From Pandoraea pnomenusa (GTDB lineage Bacteria; Pseudomonadota; Gammaproteobacteria; Burkholderiales; Burkholderiaceae), in assembly GCF_000767615.3 (NCBI RefSeq), contig NZ_CP009553.3, positions 4,402,001 through 4,466,000 on the forward strand: a stretch of 64,000 nt of DNA, in the 5' to 3' direction. The notes beneath the pieces are model-generated. The model made no database searches and was not told the origin of the DNA. It saw only the letters and a list, made by a program, of their open reading frames with translations. Position 1 is the stretch's first letter; each line of letters begins with the position of its first letter. The position numbers were made by a program, and so were the translations under genes. Below are positions 50,934 through 61,045 of the stretch, piece by piece.

Positions 50934-52003
50934 TGCCACGACCGAGAAGCAAAGAGAACAAGGGCCTGCCGACCCGCTGGCGCCGGCGAAGTGGCGCCTA
51001 TTACTACCAGGTGCCGCGCGGCCTCGAGCATATGTGGGACGGAAAGAAGGAATTCCGGCTCGGCGCGTCACTGCCCGAGGCATACCGCGTGTGGGCAGAG
51101 CGGCTCGGCAAGATGGAGGAGACGCGCACCGTCGCCGAACTGCTCGATCGATACTCGCTGCAGGTCGTGCCAACGAAGAAGCCGACGACACGCGCCCAGA
51201 ACCAGGTCGCGATCAAGCGCCTGCGCAACGTGCTCGGCGTCGTGCCCATCACCGCCATCAAGCCACAGCTCATTTATCAATACGTCGAGCGGCGTGAGGC
51301 CAAGGTGGCAGCGCGGCGCGAAATCGAAATCCTGTCGCACGCGTTCACCAAGGCGGTCGAGTGGGGCATTTTGGATCGTCACCCGTTCAAGGGCGAGGTG
51401 CGGCTTCCCGGGGAAAAGTCGCGCACGCGGTACATCGCGGACTGGGAAATCGATGAGTGCCTCGCGCTCGAGCCGAAGCGCAAGAAGGGAAGCGTGCTCG
51501 CCTTGCAGGCATACATCAAGATCAAGCTACAAACCGGCATGGCACGCAGCGACCTGCTACGCCTTCAGCCGGAGCGCGACTTTGACGACGACGGCATCCA
51601 TATCCTGCGCCACAAGACGGCGGACAGCAGCGGCAAACGCACGATCTATGAGTGGACGAACGAATTGCGCGAGGCAGTAGCTGAAGCCGTTCGCGCACGG
51701 CCGGTGCGCACGTCCAAGTGGCTTTTCTGCACGCTTGAGGGCGAAGGCTACATTGACGAGGAAACTGGACGCGCCGGCGGCTTCGATTCGATGTGGCGCG
51801 GGTTTATGGATCGCGTGCTGGCGGAGACCAAGGTCACCGAGCGGTTCACCGAGCACGACCTACGCGCCAAGGTGTCGAGCGACGCGGAATCGATCGAACA
51901 TGCCCGCGCGCTGCTCTCGCACACGACGACACAGACCACGCAGCGCTCATACCGGCGCAAGGCCGAAAAGGTCAAACCACTGCGCCGGGGACGATCCGAA
52001 TAG
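50933..52003 (+). CDS. tyrosine recombinase/integrase
   Basis: 356 residues from the ATG at 50933 (MPRPRSKENKGLPTRW). Core-binding domain about 60-150 (RTVAELLDRYSLQVVPTKK); catalytic domain with Arg in TGMARSDLLRL, HxxR in TEHDLRAK, LLSH and the Tyr in QRSYRRKAE. It adds the phage to tRNA-Ser at the 47-bp core. Adjacent to attR, ended by a strong terminator. Much more complete than the relic at 14525. Confidence 0.95.
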   Translation: MPRPRSKENKGLPTRWRRRSGAYYYQVPRGLEHMWDGKKEFRLGASLPEAYRVWAERLGKMEETRTVAELLDRYSLQVVPTKKPTTRAQNQVAIKRLRNVLGVVPITAIKPQLIYQYVERREAKVAARREIEILSHAFTKAVEWGILDRHPFKGEVRLPGEKSRTRYIADWEIDECLALEPKRKKGSVLALQAYIKIKLQTGMARSDLLRLQPERDFDDDGIHILRHKTADSSGKRTIYEWTNELREAVAEAVRARPVRTSKWLFCTLEGEGYIDEETGRAGGFDSMWRGFMDRVLAETKVTERFTEHDLRAKVSSDAESIEHARALLSHTTTQTTQRSYRRKAEKVKPLRRGRSE

Positions 52004-52040
52004 GAAAGCCCCCGTTCTATAGGAAACGGGGGCTTTCTTA
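52004..52040 (+). terminator. intrinsic terminator of the early rightward operon
   Basis: A 13-bp perfect stem GAAAGCCCCCGTT (52004-52016) / AACGGGGGCTTTC (52025-52037) with an 8-nt loop and a short T-stretch. It prevents operon transcripts from running antisense through the tRNA gene. Confidence 0.8.
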
Positions 52041-52066
52041 GAAAGGCGTAAAGCCTTATGGAAGGC

Positions 52067-52113
52067 GGTGGCGGAGAGAGGGGGATTCGAACCCCCGATA
52101 GGCTATTAACCTA
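52067..52113. repeat. attR core within tRNA-Ser
   Basis: 47 bp identical to 14906-52952's counterpart at attL (14906-14952). It covers the CCA, acceptor, T-arm and variable arm of tRNA-Ser. The tRNA stays complete on this side, so integration did not disrupt it. Confidence 0.93.
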
Positions 52114-52159
52114 TACACGCTTTCCAGGCGTGCGACTTAAACCACTCATCCATCTCTCC
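52069..52159 (-). tRNA. tRNA-Ser (anticodon GGA)
   Basis: 91 nt on the minus strand. Acceptor GGAGAGA pairs with TCTCTCC, then G and encoded CCA (complement of 52069-52071). The anticodon loop CTGGAAA gives anticodon GGA (reads UCC/UCU). A long variable arm and T-arm GGGGGTTCGAATCCCCC are as expected for serine. It is the phage integration site. Confidence 0.96.
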
Positions 52160-52246
52160 TGAATGGTCGCGCATTATAGCAGGTTGGCGGCAACATCTCA
52201 CCCCCTTTCGTAGCGCGTGGGATCAAATATGGCGCCTCCCCTTCCG

Positions 52247-54265
52247 TCACGGGCGTCGCAGATGGTCCACCAGGTGTCTGTCGCGCTCGCTCGGGCGTCC
52301 GCCCAGCAGGCTGAACGCGATCGCCACCGCAAACCCCACCGGCACCCCGAACGCCCCCGCCGAAATCGGGTCCACGCCCCACCACCGTGCTCCCGCAAAT
52401 CCCGTCAACCGCGTGAAAAACGGGTACGTCGTCATGATGTAGTACACGCACACCAACAACCCGCTCACCATGCCCGCCGTCGCCCCCAGACGCGTCGTGC
52501 GCTTCCAGAACACCCCCAGCACCAGCGCCGGAAACAGGCAGGATGCCGCCAGCGAAAACGCCGCCCCCACCAGAAACAAAATGTTCCCCAACTTCAGCGA
52601 CGTCACGTACGACGCAAACATCGCCACGCACAACAACAGTATCTTCGACGTCGTCACCCGCTTCTGACTCGACGCATTCCGATCCACCATGTGAAAGTAC
52701 ACGTCGTGCGACAGCGCATTCGCAATCGTCAGCAACAACCCGTCCGCCGTCGACAGCACCGCCGCCAACGCCCCCGCCGCGACCAGCCCGGAAATCACGT
52801 ACGGCAATCCCGCAATCTCCGGGCCCGCCAGCACCAGCATGTCCGGTTGCATCCAGATCTCGCCCCACTGCACCACCCCGTCCCGGTACACGTCGGAGAT
52901 GTCCAACTGCACCGGCGTCGCGTGCCGCCATTGCGTCACCCACCCCGGCAAGTTCTCGTATCGGGCACCGACCAGATGCAGCAACACGTCATACTTCAAC
53001 ATCACCGCCAACGCCGGCGCACTCACATACAGCAGCGCCACGAAGAACAACGTCCACCCCACAGAACTCCGCGCCCCCTGCACCGTCGCCGTCGTGCCAT
53101 ATCGCGTCAGGATGTGCGGCAGACTCGCCGTCCCGATCATCAGGCACACCATCAGCAACAGGAAATTCAACCGCTGCGAACTGCGCGTGGTGTCATCCCG
53201 CGCCGGAAACGGCTCCGTCATCGCATGCGGCGGTTCGCTGCGCTCCGCATACTGATTTCGCATCTCCAGCCACCGATTCTGCGCCTCGCCCACGTCGCGC
53301 GGAAACGCCTCCAACTTCGTCTCCAGCACCTTCACGTCACGCAACGGGCCATTGCGACGCTTCGTGTCCAGCAACTGCCGCTCCAGCTCGGCCCGCTCGC
53401 TGTAAAAACTGTCCGGCAACCCGTCCAGCCGTCGCTGCATCTGCTCGGCCTGCTCGCGGTAATAGTCCCGCACCTCACGCTCAGGCACCGACTGCTGAAT
53501 GTCGCGCTCCAGCGCCTCGACCTTCGCCAGCGCCTTGCCGTAGGTGAACTGCGGAAACCAGCCATTGCCCGTCTGATGCCCGATCATGGCCGTCGGCACC
53601 AGAAACGCCGTGATCATGATGATGTACTGCGCCACCTGGGTCCACGTCACCGCGCGCATGCCGCCCAGGAACGAACACACCAGAATGCCCGCCAGCCCGA
53701 AGAAGATCCCGATCGTGAACTCGACGCCGATGAAACGCGACGCAATCATCCCCACGCCCTGAATCTGCGCCACCAGATACACGAACGAACACAGAATCGT
53801 CGAAAACACCCCCAGCGCACGCACCAGATTGCTGTCGTAACGCGTGCCCAGAAAGTCCGGCACCGTGTACCGTCCCATCTTGCGCAAGTACGGCGCCAAC
53901 AGAAACGCCACCAGACAATATCCGCCCGTCCATCCCATGACGTATGCCAGGCCGTCGTAACCGGAAACGTACAGCGACCCCGCCAACCCCATGAACGACG
54001 CCGCGCTCATCCAGTCCGCCGCGCACGCCATGCCATTGAACATCGGCGGCACACGACGCCCCGCCACGTAGTACTCGGCCGCGTCGGACGTGCGGGATAT
54101 CAGCCCGATCACCGCATACACGGCAATCGTCACGAACAGGAACGCATACCCGATCCAGACGCCCGGACCGTTCACACGCTCAAGCAATCCGATCATCAGC
54201 ACGAACGCGAGAAACCCCGCTGTGTAATACAGGTAGTAACGCAGCAGCCTGCGCGTGAAACTCAT
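52247..54265 (-). CDS. VC_2705-family sodium/solute symporter
   Basis: 672 residues with about 13 membrane segments. Sodium:solute symporter blocks: YYVAGRRVPPMFNGMACAAD, YTVPDFLGTRYDS, SFLGGMRAVTWTQVAQYI, LVAAGALAAVLSTADGLLLT. A long soluble insertion (residues about 245-365, charged coiled coil) is typical of the VC_2705 subfamily. With the DUF4212 partner it probably takes up a short carboxylate such as acetate for the adjacent acs. Confidence 0.93.
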   Translation of the reverse strand: MSFTRRLLRYYLYYTAGFLAFVLMIGLLERVNGPGVWIGYAFLFVTIAVYAVIGLISRTSDAAEYYVAGRRVPPMFNGMACAADWMSAASFMGLAGSLYVSGYDGLAYVMGWTGGYCLVAFLLAPYLRKMGRYTVPDFLGTRYDSNLVRALGVFSTILCSFVYLVAQIQGVGMIASRFIGVEFTIGIFFGLAGILVCSFLGGMRAVTWTQVAQYIIMITAFLVPTAMIGHQTGNGWFPQFTYGKALAKVEALERDIQQSVPEREVRDYYREQAEQMQRRLDGLPDSFYSERAELERQLLDTKRRNGPLRDVKVLETKLEAFPRDVGEAQNRWLEMRNQYAERSEPPHAMTEPFPARDDTTRSSQRLNFLLLMVCLMIGTASLPHILTRYGTTATVQGARSSVGWTLFFVALLYVSAPALAVMLKYDVLLHLVGARYENLPGWVTQWRHATPVQLDISDVYRDGVVQWGEIWMQPDMLVLAGPEIAGLPYVISGLVAAGALAAVLSTADGLLLTIANALSHDVYFHMVDRNASSQKRVTTSKILLLCVAMFASYVTSLKLGNILFLVGAAFSLAASCLFPALVLGVFWKRTTRLGATAGMVSGLLVCVYYIMTTYPFFTRLTGFAGARWWGVDPISAGAFGVPVGFAVAIAFSLLGGRPSERDRHLVDHLRRP

Positions 54266-54747
54266 CGGGGAGCGCGCGCCGACGTGGCGCGAGAGAGGGG
54301 GTCAGGCATTGCGCCGAATTCAGCGCCGGCATCGCGCATTCCGAGGCTGTCCCGATGCGCATCGCGCAACGCCGAGAGCGCCCGGCGATACTGGGTATCG
54401 TTGCGACGTTGCATCGCGACGTAGATCATGATCAGCACAATGTCGATCAGGATCGCCCCCTGCGCACCCATGTAGAACGGCAGCGGCCAGCCCGCAAATC
54501 GCATCGCGGCCCATTCCCGCGCCCAGAACTGCGGTACGAAAGTCACCACGAATCCGATGGCCATCAGCACCGCCACGAGCCGTAGCGTCCGTCGCCAGTG
54601 ACGTGTCGCGATGCTCGCCGCCTCGCCATGCCAGTCGACGTCGGGCGGCGTGCCGCCGGAACGCATGTCCGAACGCACGCCACCAACGCCGAAGGTCGCG
54701 GATGCGGCAGGTGTGCCCGCCGCCCCCGTCTGCGAACGCTTAGCCAT
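54262..54747 (-). CDS. DUF4212 protein, symporter small subunit
   Basis: 161 residues with two membrane segments (LRLVAVLMAIGFVVTFVPQF, FYMGAQGAILIDIVLIMIYV) and a RHWRRTLRL start region, the DUF4212 (sodium/substrate symporter small subunit) pattern. It overlaps the symporter start (ATGA), as usual for this pair. The N-terminal 40 residues are low-complexity. Confidence 0.9.
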   Translation of the reverse strand: MAKRSQTGAAGTPAASATFGVGGVRSDMRSGGTPPDVDWHGEAASIATRHWRRTLRLVAVLMAIGFVVTFVPQFWAREWAAMRFAGWPLPFYMGAQGAILIDIVLIMIYVAMQRRNDTQYRRALSALRDAHRDSLGMRDAGAEFGAMPDPLSRATSARAPR

Positions 54748-54768
54748 GACCGGCCGGGAACCCCGCGC

Positions 54769-56751
54769 TTACTGCGCCTGCTTGAGCTGCTCCAGAATGG
54801 CCGGATTCTCGAGCGTGGACGTGTCCTGCGTGATCTCCTCGCCCTTGGCAATCACTCGCAACAAGCGACGCATGATCTTGCCGGAGCGGGTCTTCGGCAG
54901 ATTGTCCCCGAAGCGGATGTCCTTCGGCTTGGCGATCGGCCCGATTTCCTTGCCGACCCAGTTGCGCAGCTCGAGCGCGATCTGCCTGGCTTCGTCTCCC
55001 GTCGGACGCGAACGCTTGAGCACCACGAACGCCACGATCGCCTCGCCCGTGGTGTCGTCCGGACGCCCCACCACCGCCGCTTCCGCCACAATCGGATTCG
55101 CCACCAGCGCCGACTCGATCTCCATCGTGCCCATGCGGTGACCGGAAACGTTCAGCACGTCGTCGATTCGCCCCATGATCGTGAAGTAACCGGTCTTGGC
55201 GTCGCGAATCGATCCGTCGCCGGCCAGGTAGATATGCCCACCCAGCTCCGACGGGAAGTAGCTCGACTTGTAACGCTCCGGGTCGCCCCAGATGGTACGG
55301 ATCATCGACGGCCACGGACGCTTGATCACCAACATGCCGCCCTGACCGTTCGGCACGTCCTGCCCCGTCTCGTCGACGATGGCCACCGCAACGCCCGGCA
55401 ACCCCAAAGTGCACGAACCCGGCACCAGCGGCGTCGCCCCCGGCAGCGGCGTGATCACGTGACCGCCCGTCTCCGTCTGCCACCACGTGTCGACGATCGG
55501 ACAACGCCCGCCGCCAACGTTCTCGTAGTACCACATCCACGCTTCCGGATTGATCGGCTCGCCGACCGAACCGAGAATGCGCAGGGACGACAGGTCGTAC
55601 TGCTTCGGATGCACGTCCGGCGTCTGCTCGGCCGCCTTGATCAGCGATCGGATCGCAGTCGGCGCCGTGTAAAAGACGCTGACCTTGTGACGGCCGATCA
55701 TCTCCCAGAAACGACCGGCGTTCGGATACGTCGGCACCCCCTCGAACACGACCTGCGTCGCGCCCACGGCGAGCGGACCGTACGCAATGTACGTATGCCC
55801 GGTAATCCAGCCGATGTCGGCCGTGCACCAGAAGACATCGTCAGGCTTGATGTCGAAGGTCCACTGCATGGTGAGCGACGCCCACAGCAGATAGCCGCCA
55901 GTGCTGTGCTGCACGCCCTTGGGCTTGCCCGTCGATCCCGACGTGTAAAGGATGAACAGCGGATGCTCCGCGCCGACCCACTCCGGCGCGCACTGATCCG
56001 ACTGGCCCGCAACGAGGTCCTGCATGACTTCGTCGCGACCGGCCTGCATGGCCACATTGCCGCCGGTGCGACGGTAGACGATCACCGACTTCACATGGTC
56101 GCAACCGCCCATGGCAAGCGCTTCGTCGACGATCGCCTTCAAGGGCAGCGCCTTGCCGCCGCGCATCTGCTCATCGGCCGTGACGATGGCCACCGCGCCG
56201 GCATCGATCACGCGCTCGTTGAGCGACTTCGCCGAGAAACCGCCAAACACCACCGAGTGCGTCGCGCCAATACGGGCGCACGCCTGCATGGCGACCACGC
56301 CTTCGATCGACATCGGCATGTAAATGACCACGCGGTCGCCCTTTTTCACGCCCTTGGCCTTGAGCGCATTGGCGAAACGACTCACGCGTGCGAGCAAGTC
56401 CCGGTAAGTCACCGGCGTCACGGTGCCGTCATCGGACTCGAACAGGATGGCGTTCTTGTCGCCCAGGCCCGCCTCGATCTGACGGTCCAGGCAATTGTAG
56501 GAAGCGTTGATCTGACCGTCTTCGAACCACGTGTAGAACGGGGCGTTGGTCTCGTCGAGGACTTTGGTGAACGGCTTGTGCCAGGCCAGGTTCTCGCGCG
56601 CCTGACGCGCCCAGAACCCCTCGTAATCCTTCTCGGCCTCGGCGCAAAGCGCCTCATAGGCGGGCATGCCGGAGATGTTCGCTTTGGCGACCAGCGCCTG
56701 CGGCGGCGCGAAAACGCGCTGCTCCTGCAAAACCGATTCGATTGCTGCCAT
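54769..56751 (-). CDS. acs: acetate-CoA ligase (acetyl-CoA synthetase)
   Basis: 660 residues from the ATG at 56751, with GAGGGG upstream. AMP-forming motifs: [12 protein letters not shown] (P-loop), [31 protein letters not shown] and the acetylation-site block [11 protein letters not shown] (Lys). It makes acetyl-CoA from acetate through acetyl-AMP. It lies in one operon with the symporter genes downstream, indicating acetate scavenging. Confidence 0.97.
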   Translation of the reverse strand: MAAIESVLQEQRVFAPPQALVAKANISGMPAYEALCAEAEKDYEGFWARQARENLAWHKPFTKVLDETNAPFYTWFEDGQINASYNCLDRQIEAGLGDKNAILFESDDGTVTPVTYRDLLARVSRFANALKAKGVKKGDRVVIYMPMSIEGVVAMQACARIGATHSVVFGGFSAKSLNERVIDAGAVAIVTADEQMRGGKALPLKAIVDEALAMGGCDHVKSVIVYRRTGGNVAMQAGRDEVMQDLVAGQSDQCAPEWVGAEHPLFILYTSGSTGKPKGVQHSTGGYLLWASLTMQWTFDIKPDDVFWCTADIGWITGHTYIAYGPLAVGATQVVFEGVPTYPNAGRFWEMIGRHKVSVFYTAPTAIRSLIKAAEQTPDVHPKQYDLSSLRILGSVGEPINPEAWMWYYENVGGGRCPIVDTWWQTETGGHVITPLPGATPLVPGSCTLGLPGVAVAIVDETGQDVPNGQGGMLVIKRPWPSMIRTIWGDPERYKSSYFPSELGGHIYLAGDGSIRDAKTGYFTIMGRIDDVLNVSGHRMGTMEIESALVANPIVAEAAVVGRPDDTTGEAIVAFVVLKRSRPTGDEARQIALELRNWVGKEIGPIAKPKDIRFGDNLPKTRSGKIMRRLLRVIAKGEEITQDTSTLENPAILEQLKQAQ

Positions 56752-56987
56752 GAGTTGTCCCCTCTTATGGATATGCAAATACGATTGCAATCAAGCCAAA
56801 ACAAATCGCTAACGTCACATTAAGACGAGCGACTTACTAACGCCTTACACTGGTGCACACGCTTCGCGCCTCCTGCGCGCGGGACTCGCGCGAACGCGTC
56901 GACGCTGTGCCGCAGACTGTGGCGTATTCGCTACAATCCTACCCGTATCAACCCTATCCCGCCACCCCGGACTCGCCCGGAGCGCCC

Positions 56988-57980
56988 GTGAATTCGACAT
57001 CTCAGCCTCCGACGCCCCCTCATACCCAGCCCGGGACGCCGACCGCCGACCGGCTGTTCGCCCGGTTTCCGAGCTTCGCGCTTGCGCTGGCCATGACGTT
57101 CGTGGGCACCAACGTAGGCATCGGCAAGACGATGGTGGCCGTGATGCCCGTCGCGGCCTTCGCGCTGTGGCGCTTCCTCATCGCCATTGCCGCCCTGTCG
57201 CCCCGTTACCGGCCTTCCGTCATGCGGCGCGTGACGCGAGACCAGTGGAAGCACCTCTTCGTGCAGACGTTCTTCGGCACGTTCCTGTTTACGCTGCTCA
57301 TGCTCCATGGCGTGCGCCTGACCACGGCCACCGCCGCGGGCGTGATCACCGCCACGCTGCCCGCCTGCGTCGCACTGCTCTCCTGGGCGGTGCTGCGCGA
57401 GCACCCGTCGCGCCGCACGCTCGTGAGCATCGGACTGGCGATTGCCGGCGTGGCGCTGCTCAATGTCTCGCGCGGCGACGCCCACGGCGCCAGCGGCACG
57501 GGCGGCGCCCCGAGCGCCTGGCTGGGCAACGCGCTCGTGCTCGGCGCGGTGCTCTGCGAGAGCATCTACGTGATCGTCTCGAAACGCCTGGCCGCCGAGC
57601 TGCCCGCCATCGACATCTGCGCCTATACGCACCTGATTGGCGGCGCACTGATGCTGCCCCTGGGCGCGGCAGGCCTGATGGCGGTGGACTACGCGGCGCT
57701 CACGCCCGGCCACTGGGCCCTCATCGTCTGGTATGGCCTGGCGGCGAGCGTTTTCTCGTTTTTCCTGTGGATGCGCGGCATTCGGCACGTCAGCGCACAG
57801 CTTGCGGGGGTCTTCACGGCGATGGTGCCCGTCTCGGCCACCGCGTACGGCGTGATTTTCCTCGACGAGCGCCTCTCCGTCGCCCAGGGCGCCGCGCTGG
57901 CGCTCACCGTCGCGGGAATCGTGCTCGCCGCGCTCCCTTCCCCCGGCGCACGCAAGACGCTATTGCCGGCCCGCGATTGA
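56988..57980 (+). CDS. EamA/DMT family transporter
   Basis: 330 residues from a GTG at 56988 with CGGAG upstream; earlier in-frame starts exist but add low-complexity sequence. Ten predicted membrane segments arranged as two EamA repeats (GVITATLPACVALLSWAVLR; AGVFTAMVPVSATAYGVIFL). A drug/metabolite-type exporter of unknown substrate. Divergent from acs across 236 bp, in which I see no gene. Confidence 0.85.
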   Translation: MNSTSQPPTPPHTQPGTPTADRLFARFPSFALALAMTFVGTNVGIGKTMVAVMPVAAFALWRFLIAIAALSPRYRPSVMRRVTRDQWKHLFVQTFFGTFLFTLLMLHGVRLTTATAAGVITATLPACVALLSWAVLREHPSRRTLVSIGLAIAGVALLNVSRGDAHGASGTGGAPSAWLGNALVLGAVLCESIYVIVSKRLAAELPAIDICAYTHLIGGALMLPLGAAGLMAVDYAALTPGHWALIVWYGLAASVFSFFLWMRGIRHVSAQLAGVFTAMVPVSATAYGVIFLDERLSVAQGAALALTVAGIVLAALPSPGARKTLLPARD

Positions 57981-58159
57981 TTCGGCCGCGGCGCGGCGGG
58001 CAAGACGTTGTAAAATGCCCGCCATGCCGAATTTCGCGACGCGAAATCCGTGACCTGCCATCAGGCACCGTCCCGCGCGCCGCGTCTATTTGATTTGCGT
58101 ATTTGATAACCCTCGTCTGCGGCCGTCCGCGCAGGCGAACGCCCCCACTCAAAACAGCC

Positions 58160-58906
58160 ATGTCGACTCCCGGCCGCCCGTCCGACGCGCCGATGCGCCC
58201 CCTGCCCCGCATCATCTTCTTCAGCCGCTGGCTGCAACTGCCGCTGTACCTGGGGCTGATCGCCGCGCAAGGCGTCTACGTCTACAAATTCCTTGCCGAA
58301 CTCTGGCATCTCATCTCGCACGCAGCGACCTTCGACGAAACGCAGATCATGCTCGTCGTGCTCGGCCTGATCGACGTGGTGATGATCTCGAACCTGCTGA
58401 TCATGGTGATCATCGGCGGCTACGAGACGTTTGTCTCGCGCCTGGGCGTCGAGGGCCATCCGGACGAGCCGGAATGGCTCGATCACGTGAACGCCGGCGT
58501 GCTCAAGGTGAAGTTGTCGATGGCGCTCATCAGCATCTCGTCGATCCACCTGCTCAAGACGTTCATCGACGCCTCGCAGCAAACGCCGCACACGATCATG
58601 TGGCAGGTGATCATTCACTGCGCATTCCTGCTTTCCGCCGTGGTCATGGCCGTCGTCAACAAGATGACGAACGAGAGCCATGCCCCGGCCTACGCCTCCC
58701 CCAAGTCGTTACCTCTACCAGTTCCCACTAAGTCGAGAGTCGTTTCATGTCTACCGTCATTAAAGAAGACGACGTCATCCAGAGCGTCGCCGGTGCCCTG
58801 CAGTACATCAGCTACTACCATCCGGACGATTACATCCAGGCGCTGGGCCGTGCCTACGAGGCCGAGCAAAGCCCGGCCGCCAAGGACGCCATCGCGCAGA
58901 TCCTGA
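58160..58906 (+). CDS. TIGR00645/YqhA family membrane protein, C-terminus probably frameshifted
   Basis: 248 residues as read, with about four membrane segments ([60 protein letters not shown]). The family is normally about 180-190 residues. As read, the frame runs 160 bp into fumA in a Ser/Arg-rich shadow. One more C in the run of five at 58700-58704 would end it at 58731 (QVVTSTSSH), 15 bp before fumA. Function unknown. Confidence 0.82.
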   Translation: MSTPGRPSDAPMRPLPRIIFFSRWLQLPLYLGLIAAQGVYVYKFLAELWHLISHAATFDETQIMLVVLGLIDVVMISNLLIMVIIGGYETFVSRLGVEGHPDEPEWLDHVNAGVLKVKLSMALISISSIHLLKTFIDASQQTPHTIMWQVIIHCAFLLSAVVMAVVNKMTNESHAPAYASPKSLPLPVPTKSRVVSCLPSLKKTTSSRASPVPCSTSATTIRTITSRRWAVPTRPSKARPPRTPSRRS

Positions 58907-60270
58907 CCAACAGCCGCATGTGCGCCGAAGGCCGCCGTCCGCTGTGCCAGGACACCGGCATCGTGACCGTCTTCGTGAAGGTCGGCATGAACGTGCGCTG
59001 GGACGCCAAGCGCAGCCTCACCGACATGATCAACGAAGGCGTGCGCCAGGCCTACATGCACCCGGACAACGTGCTGCGCGCCTCGATCGTGGCGCCGCCC
59101 GAAGCCGGACGCAAGAACACGAAGGACAACACGCCGGCCGTCATTCACTACGAAATCGTGGAAGGCGACAAGGTCGACATCACGGTCGCGGCCAAGGGCG
59201 GCGGCTCGGAGAACAAGTCGAAGTTCGTGATGCTCAACCCGTCGGATTCGATCGTCGACTGGGTCGTGAAGACGGTGCCGACGATGGGCGCCGGCTGGTG
59301 CCCGCCGGGCATGCTCGGCATCGGTATCGGCGGCACGGCGGAAAAGGCAATGGTGCTCGCGAAGGAATCGCTCATGGACCCGATCGACATCCATGACGTG
59401 ATCAAGCGCGGTCCGCAGAACTGGAACGAAGAACTGCGTATCGAGCTGTTCGAGAAGGTCAACGCCCTCGGTATCGGCGCACAGGGTCTGGGCGGTCTGG
59501 CCACCGTGCTCGACGTGAAGATTCTCGACTACCCGACGCACGCCGCGTCGAAGCCGGTCGCCATGATCCCGAACTGCGCGGCCACGCGTCACGCGCACTT
59601 CACGCTGGACGGCTCGGGCCCATCGTTCCTCGCCGCCCCGTCGCTCGACGCCTGGCCGAATGTGCACTGGGCGCCGAACACCGAAACGAGCAAGCGCGTC
59701 GATCTCGACACGCTCACGCCGGAAGAAGTCGCCAGCTGGACGCCGGGCCAGACGCTGCTGCTCTCGGGCAAGATGCTCACCGGCCGCGACGCCGCGCACA
59801 AGCGCATCGCCGACATGATCGCCAAGGGCGAGCCGCTGCCGGTCGACTTCAAGGGCCGCGCGATCTATTACGTCGGCCCGGTCGATCCGGTCCGCGACGA
59901 AGTCGTCGGCCCGGCAGGCCCGACCACCTCGACCCGCATGGACAAGTTCACCGACATGATGCTGTCGAAGACGGGTCTGGCGGTCATGATCGGCAAGTCC
60001 GAGCGCGGTCCGGCCGCCATCGAAGCCATCAAGAAGCACAAGGCGGCCTACCTGATGGCTGTGGGCGGCGCCGCCTACCTCGTGTCCAAGGCGATTCGCG
60101 CCGCGCGCGTGCTGGCCTTCGAAGACCTCGGCATGGAAGCCATCTACGAGTTCGACGTCAAGGACATGCCCGTGACGGTGGCCGTGGATGCGACCGGCGT
60201 GTCGGTGCACAACACCGGCCCGAAGGAATGGCAGGCGAAGATCGGCAAGATTCCGGTCGCCGCGGAGTAA
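58747..60270 (+). CDS. fumA: class I fumarate hydratase
   Basis: 507 residues. An iron-sulfur-dependent fumarase with the N-terminal ([39 protein letters not shown] cysteines) and C-terminal ([16 protein letters not shown]) domains fused. TCA-cycle enzyme converting fumarate and malate. It is followed by a strong terminator. Confidence 0.96.
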   Translation: MSTVIKEDDVIQSVAGALQYISYYHPDDYIQALGRAYEAEQSPAAKDAIAQILTNSRMCAEGRRPLCQDTGIVTVFVKVGMNVRWDAKRSLTDMINEGVRQAYMHPDNVLRASIVAPPEAGRKNTKDNTPAVIHYEIVEGDKVDITVAAKGGGSENKSKFVMLNPSDSIVDWVVKTVPTMGAGWCPPGMLGIGIGGTAEKAMVLAKESLMDPIDIHDVIKRGPQNWNEELRIELFEKVNALGIGAQGLGGLATVLDVKILDYPTHAASKPVAMIPNCAATRHAHFTLDGSGPSFLAAPSLDAWPNVHWAPNTETSKRVDLDTLTPEEVASWTPGQTLLLSGKMLTGRDAAHKRIADMIAKGEPLPVDFKGRAIYYVGPVDPVRDEVVGPAGPTTSTRMDKFTDMMLSKTGLAVMIGKSERGPAAIEAIKKHKAAYLMAVGGAAYLVSKAIRAARVLAFEDLGMEAIYEFDVKDMPVTVAVDATGVSVHNTGPKEWQAKIGKIPVAAE

Positions 60271-60291
60271 TCGCGCCGCGCCCTCGCCACG

Positions 60292-60320
60292 AAAAGCCCG
60301 GCTTCGGCCGGGCTTTTTTA
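60292..60320 (+). terminator. intrinsic terminator after fumA
   Basis: GCCCGGC (60296-60302), TTCG loop, GCCGGGC (60307-60313), then T6. A textbook terminator. Confidence 0.92.
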
Positions 60321-60452
60321 TCCACCGCCACGCGAGAATGGCTCGCATTACCATTCGCACCTCGGTTCACGAAAAGCCTTGCAGAGCTTGGCTTTCCAGA
60401 CGTTTCCGGCTACCCTTCAACGGCTCGCAAACTGCATAACAAGGGATCCGAA

Positions 60453-60932
60453 ATGAAAGGCGACAAGAAAGTCCTCGAACTCCTCAACGCACAGCTCACC
60501 AACGAGCTGACGGCGATCAACCAGTACTTTCTGCACGCCCGCATGTACAAACACTGGGGCCTCGAGAAACTCGGCAAGCACGAGTACGACGAGTCCATCG
60601 GCGAGATGAAGCACGCCGACAAGCTGATCGAGCGCATCTTCATGCTCGACGGCCTGCCGAACCTTCAGGACCTGCACAAGCTGCTCATCGGCGAGACGAC
60701 CGACGAAATCCTGAAGTGCGATCTGAAGCTCGAATACATCTCGCAGAAGACCTGCAAGGACGGTATCGAGCATTGCGAAAAGGTGAAGGACTTCGTATCG
60801 CGCGAACTCTTCAACGAAATTCTGCACGACACCGAAGAGCACATCGATTGGCTCGAGACGCAGATCGAACTGATCGACAAAGTCGGTCTCCAGAATTACC
60901 AGCAGTCGGGCATGGCGTCGTTCGAAGAATAA
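60453..60932 (+). CDS. bfr: bacterioferritin
   Basis: 159 residues, four-helix bundle. Ferroxidase ligands Glu18, Glu51, His54 (MKHADK) and the heme-binding Met52 are all present; later ligands are in the EHIDWLE block. It stores iron as a 24-mer with heme. The bfd gene for its ferredoxin partner lies 1.1 kb downstream beyond murI. Confidence 0.96.
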   Translation: MKGDKKVLELLNAQLTNELTAINQYFLHARMYKHWGLEKLGKHEYDESIGEMKHADKLIERIFMLDGLPNLQDLHKLLIGETTDEILKCDLKLEYISQKTCKDGIEHCEKVKDFVSRELFNEILHDTEEHIDWLETQIELIDKVGLQNYQQSGMASFEE

Positions 60933-61011
60933 GCCCGTCACCCACAAAACCTGGACAACAAGACGCATCGCCGCGCCGATATCGGTTTGCCGGCTTTGCG
61001 CTAGAATTTCG

Positions 61012-61038
61012 GGGCCGGCCGCTTGCCGGCCCTTTTTT
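61012..61038 (+). terminator. intrinsic terminator after bfr
   Basis: GGGCCGGC (61012-61019) / GCCGGCCC (61025-61032) with a 5-nt loop and T6. It ends 7 bp before the murI ATG, so murI may be expressed by read-through or from a promoter overlapping the hairpin. Confidence 0.88.
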
Positions 61039-61045
61039 ATTCACC

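Larger units (their letters stand above)
14906..52113. mobile_element. complete-looking prophage in tRNA-Ser(GGA), SfV-like mosaic
   Basis: 37.2 kb between 47-bp direct repeats, with the integrase adjacent to attR. It contains immunity, replication, packaging, HK97-type head, Mu-type contractile tail, lysis and accessory modules in a continuous order, with no IS inside. Only single-base frameshifts mark the replication initiator and one small membrane gene. An HK97-type head combined with a Mu-type tail is the known SfV plan. The early operon carries a PRTRC cassette. Confidence 0.93.

Noticed and set aside
54598..56823. 741-residue open frame on the plus strand
   Set aside because: It is antisense to acs and DUF4212, which have firm family motifs.
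58690..60360. 556-residue open frame on the minus strand
   Set aside because: It is antisense to fumA; His/Arg-rich shadow with no start signals.
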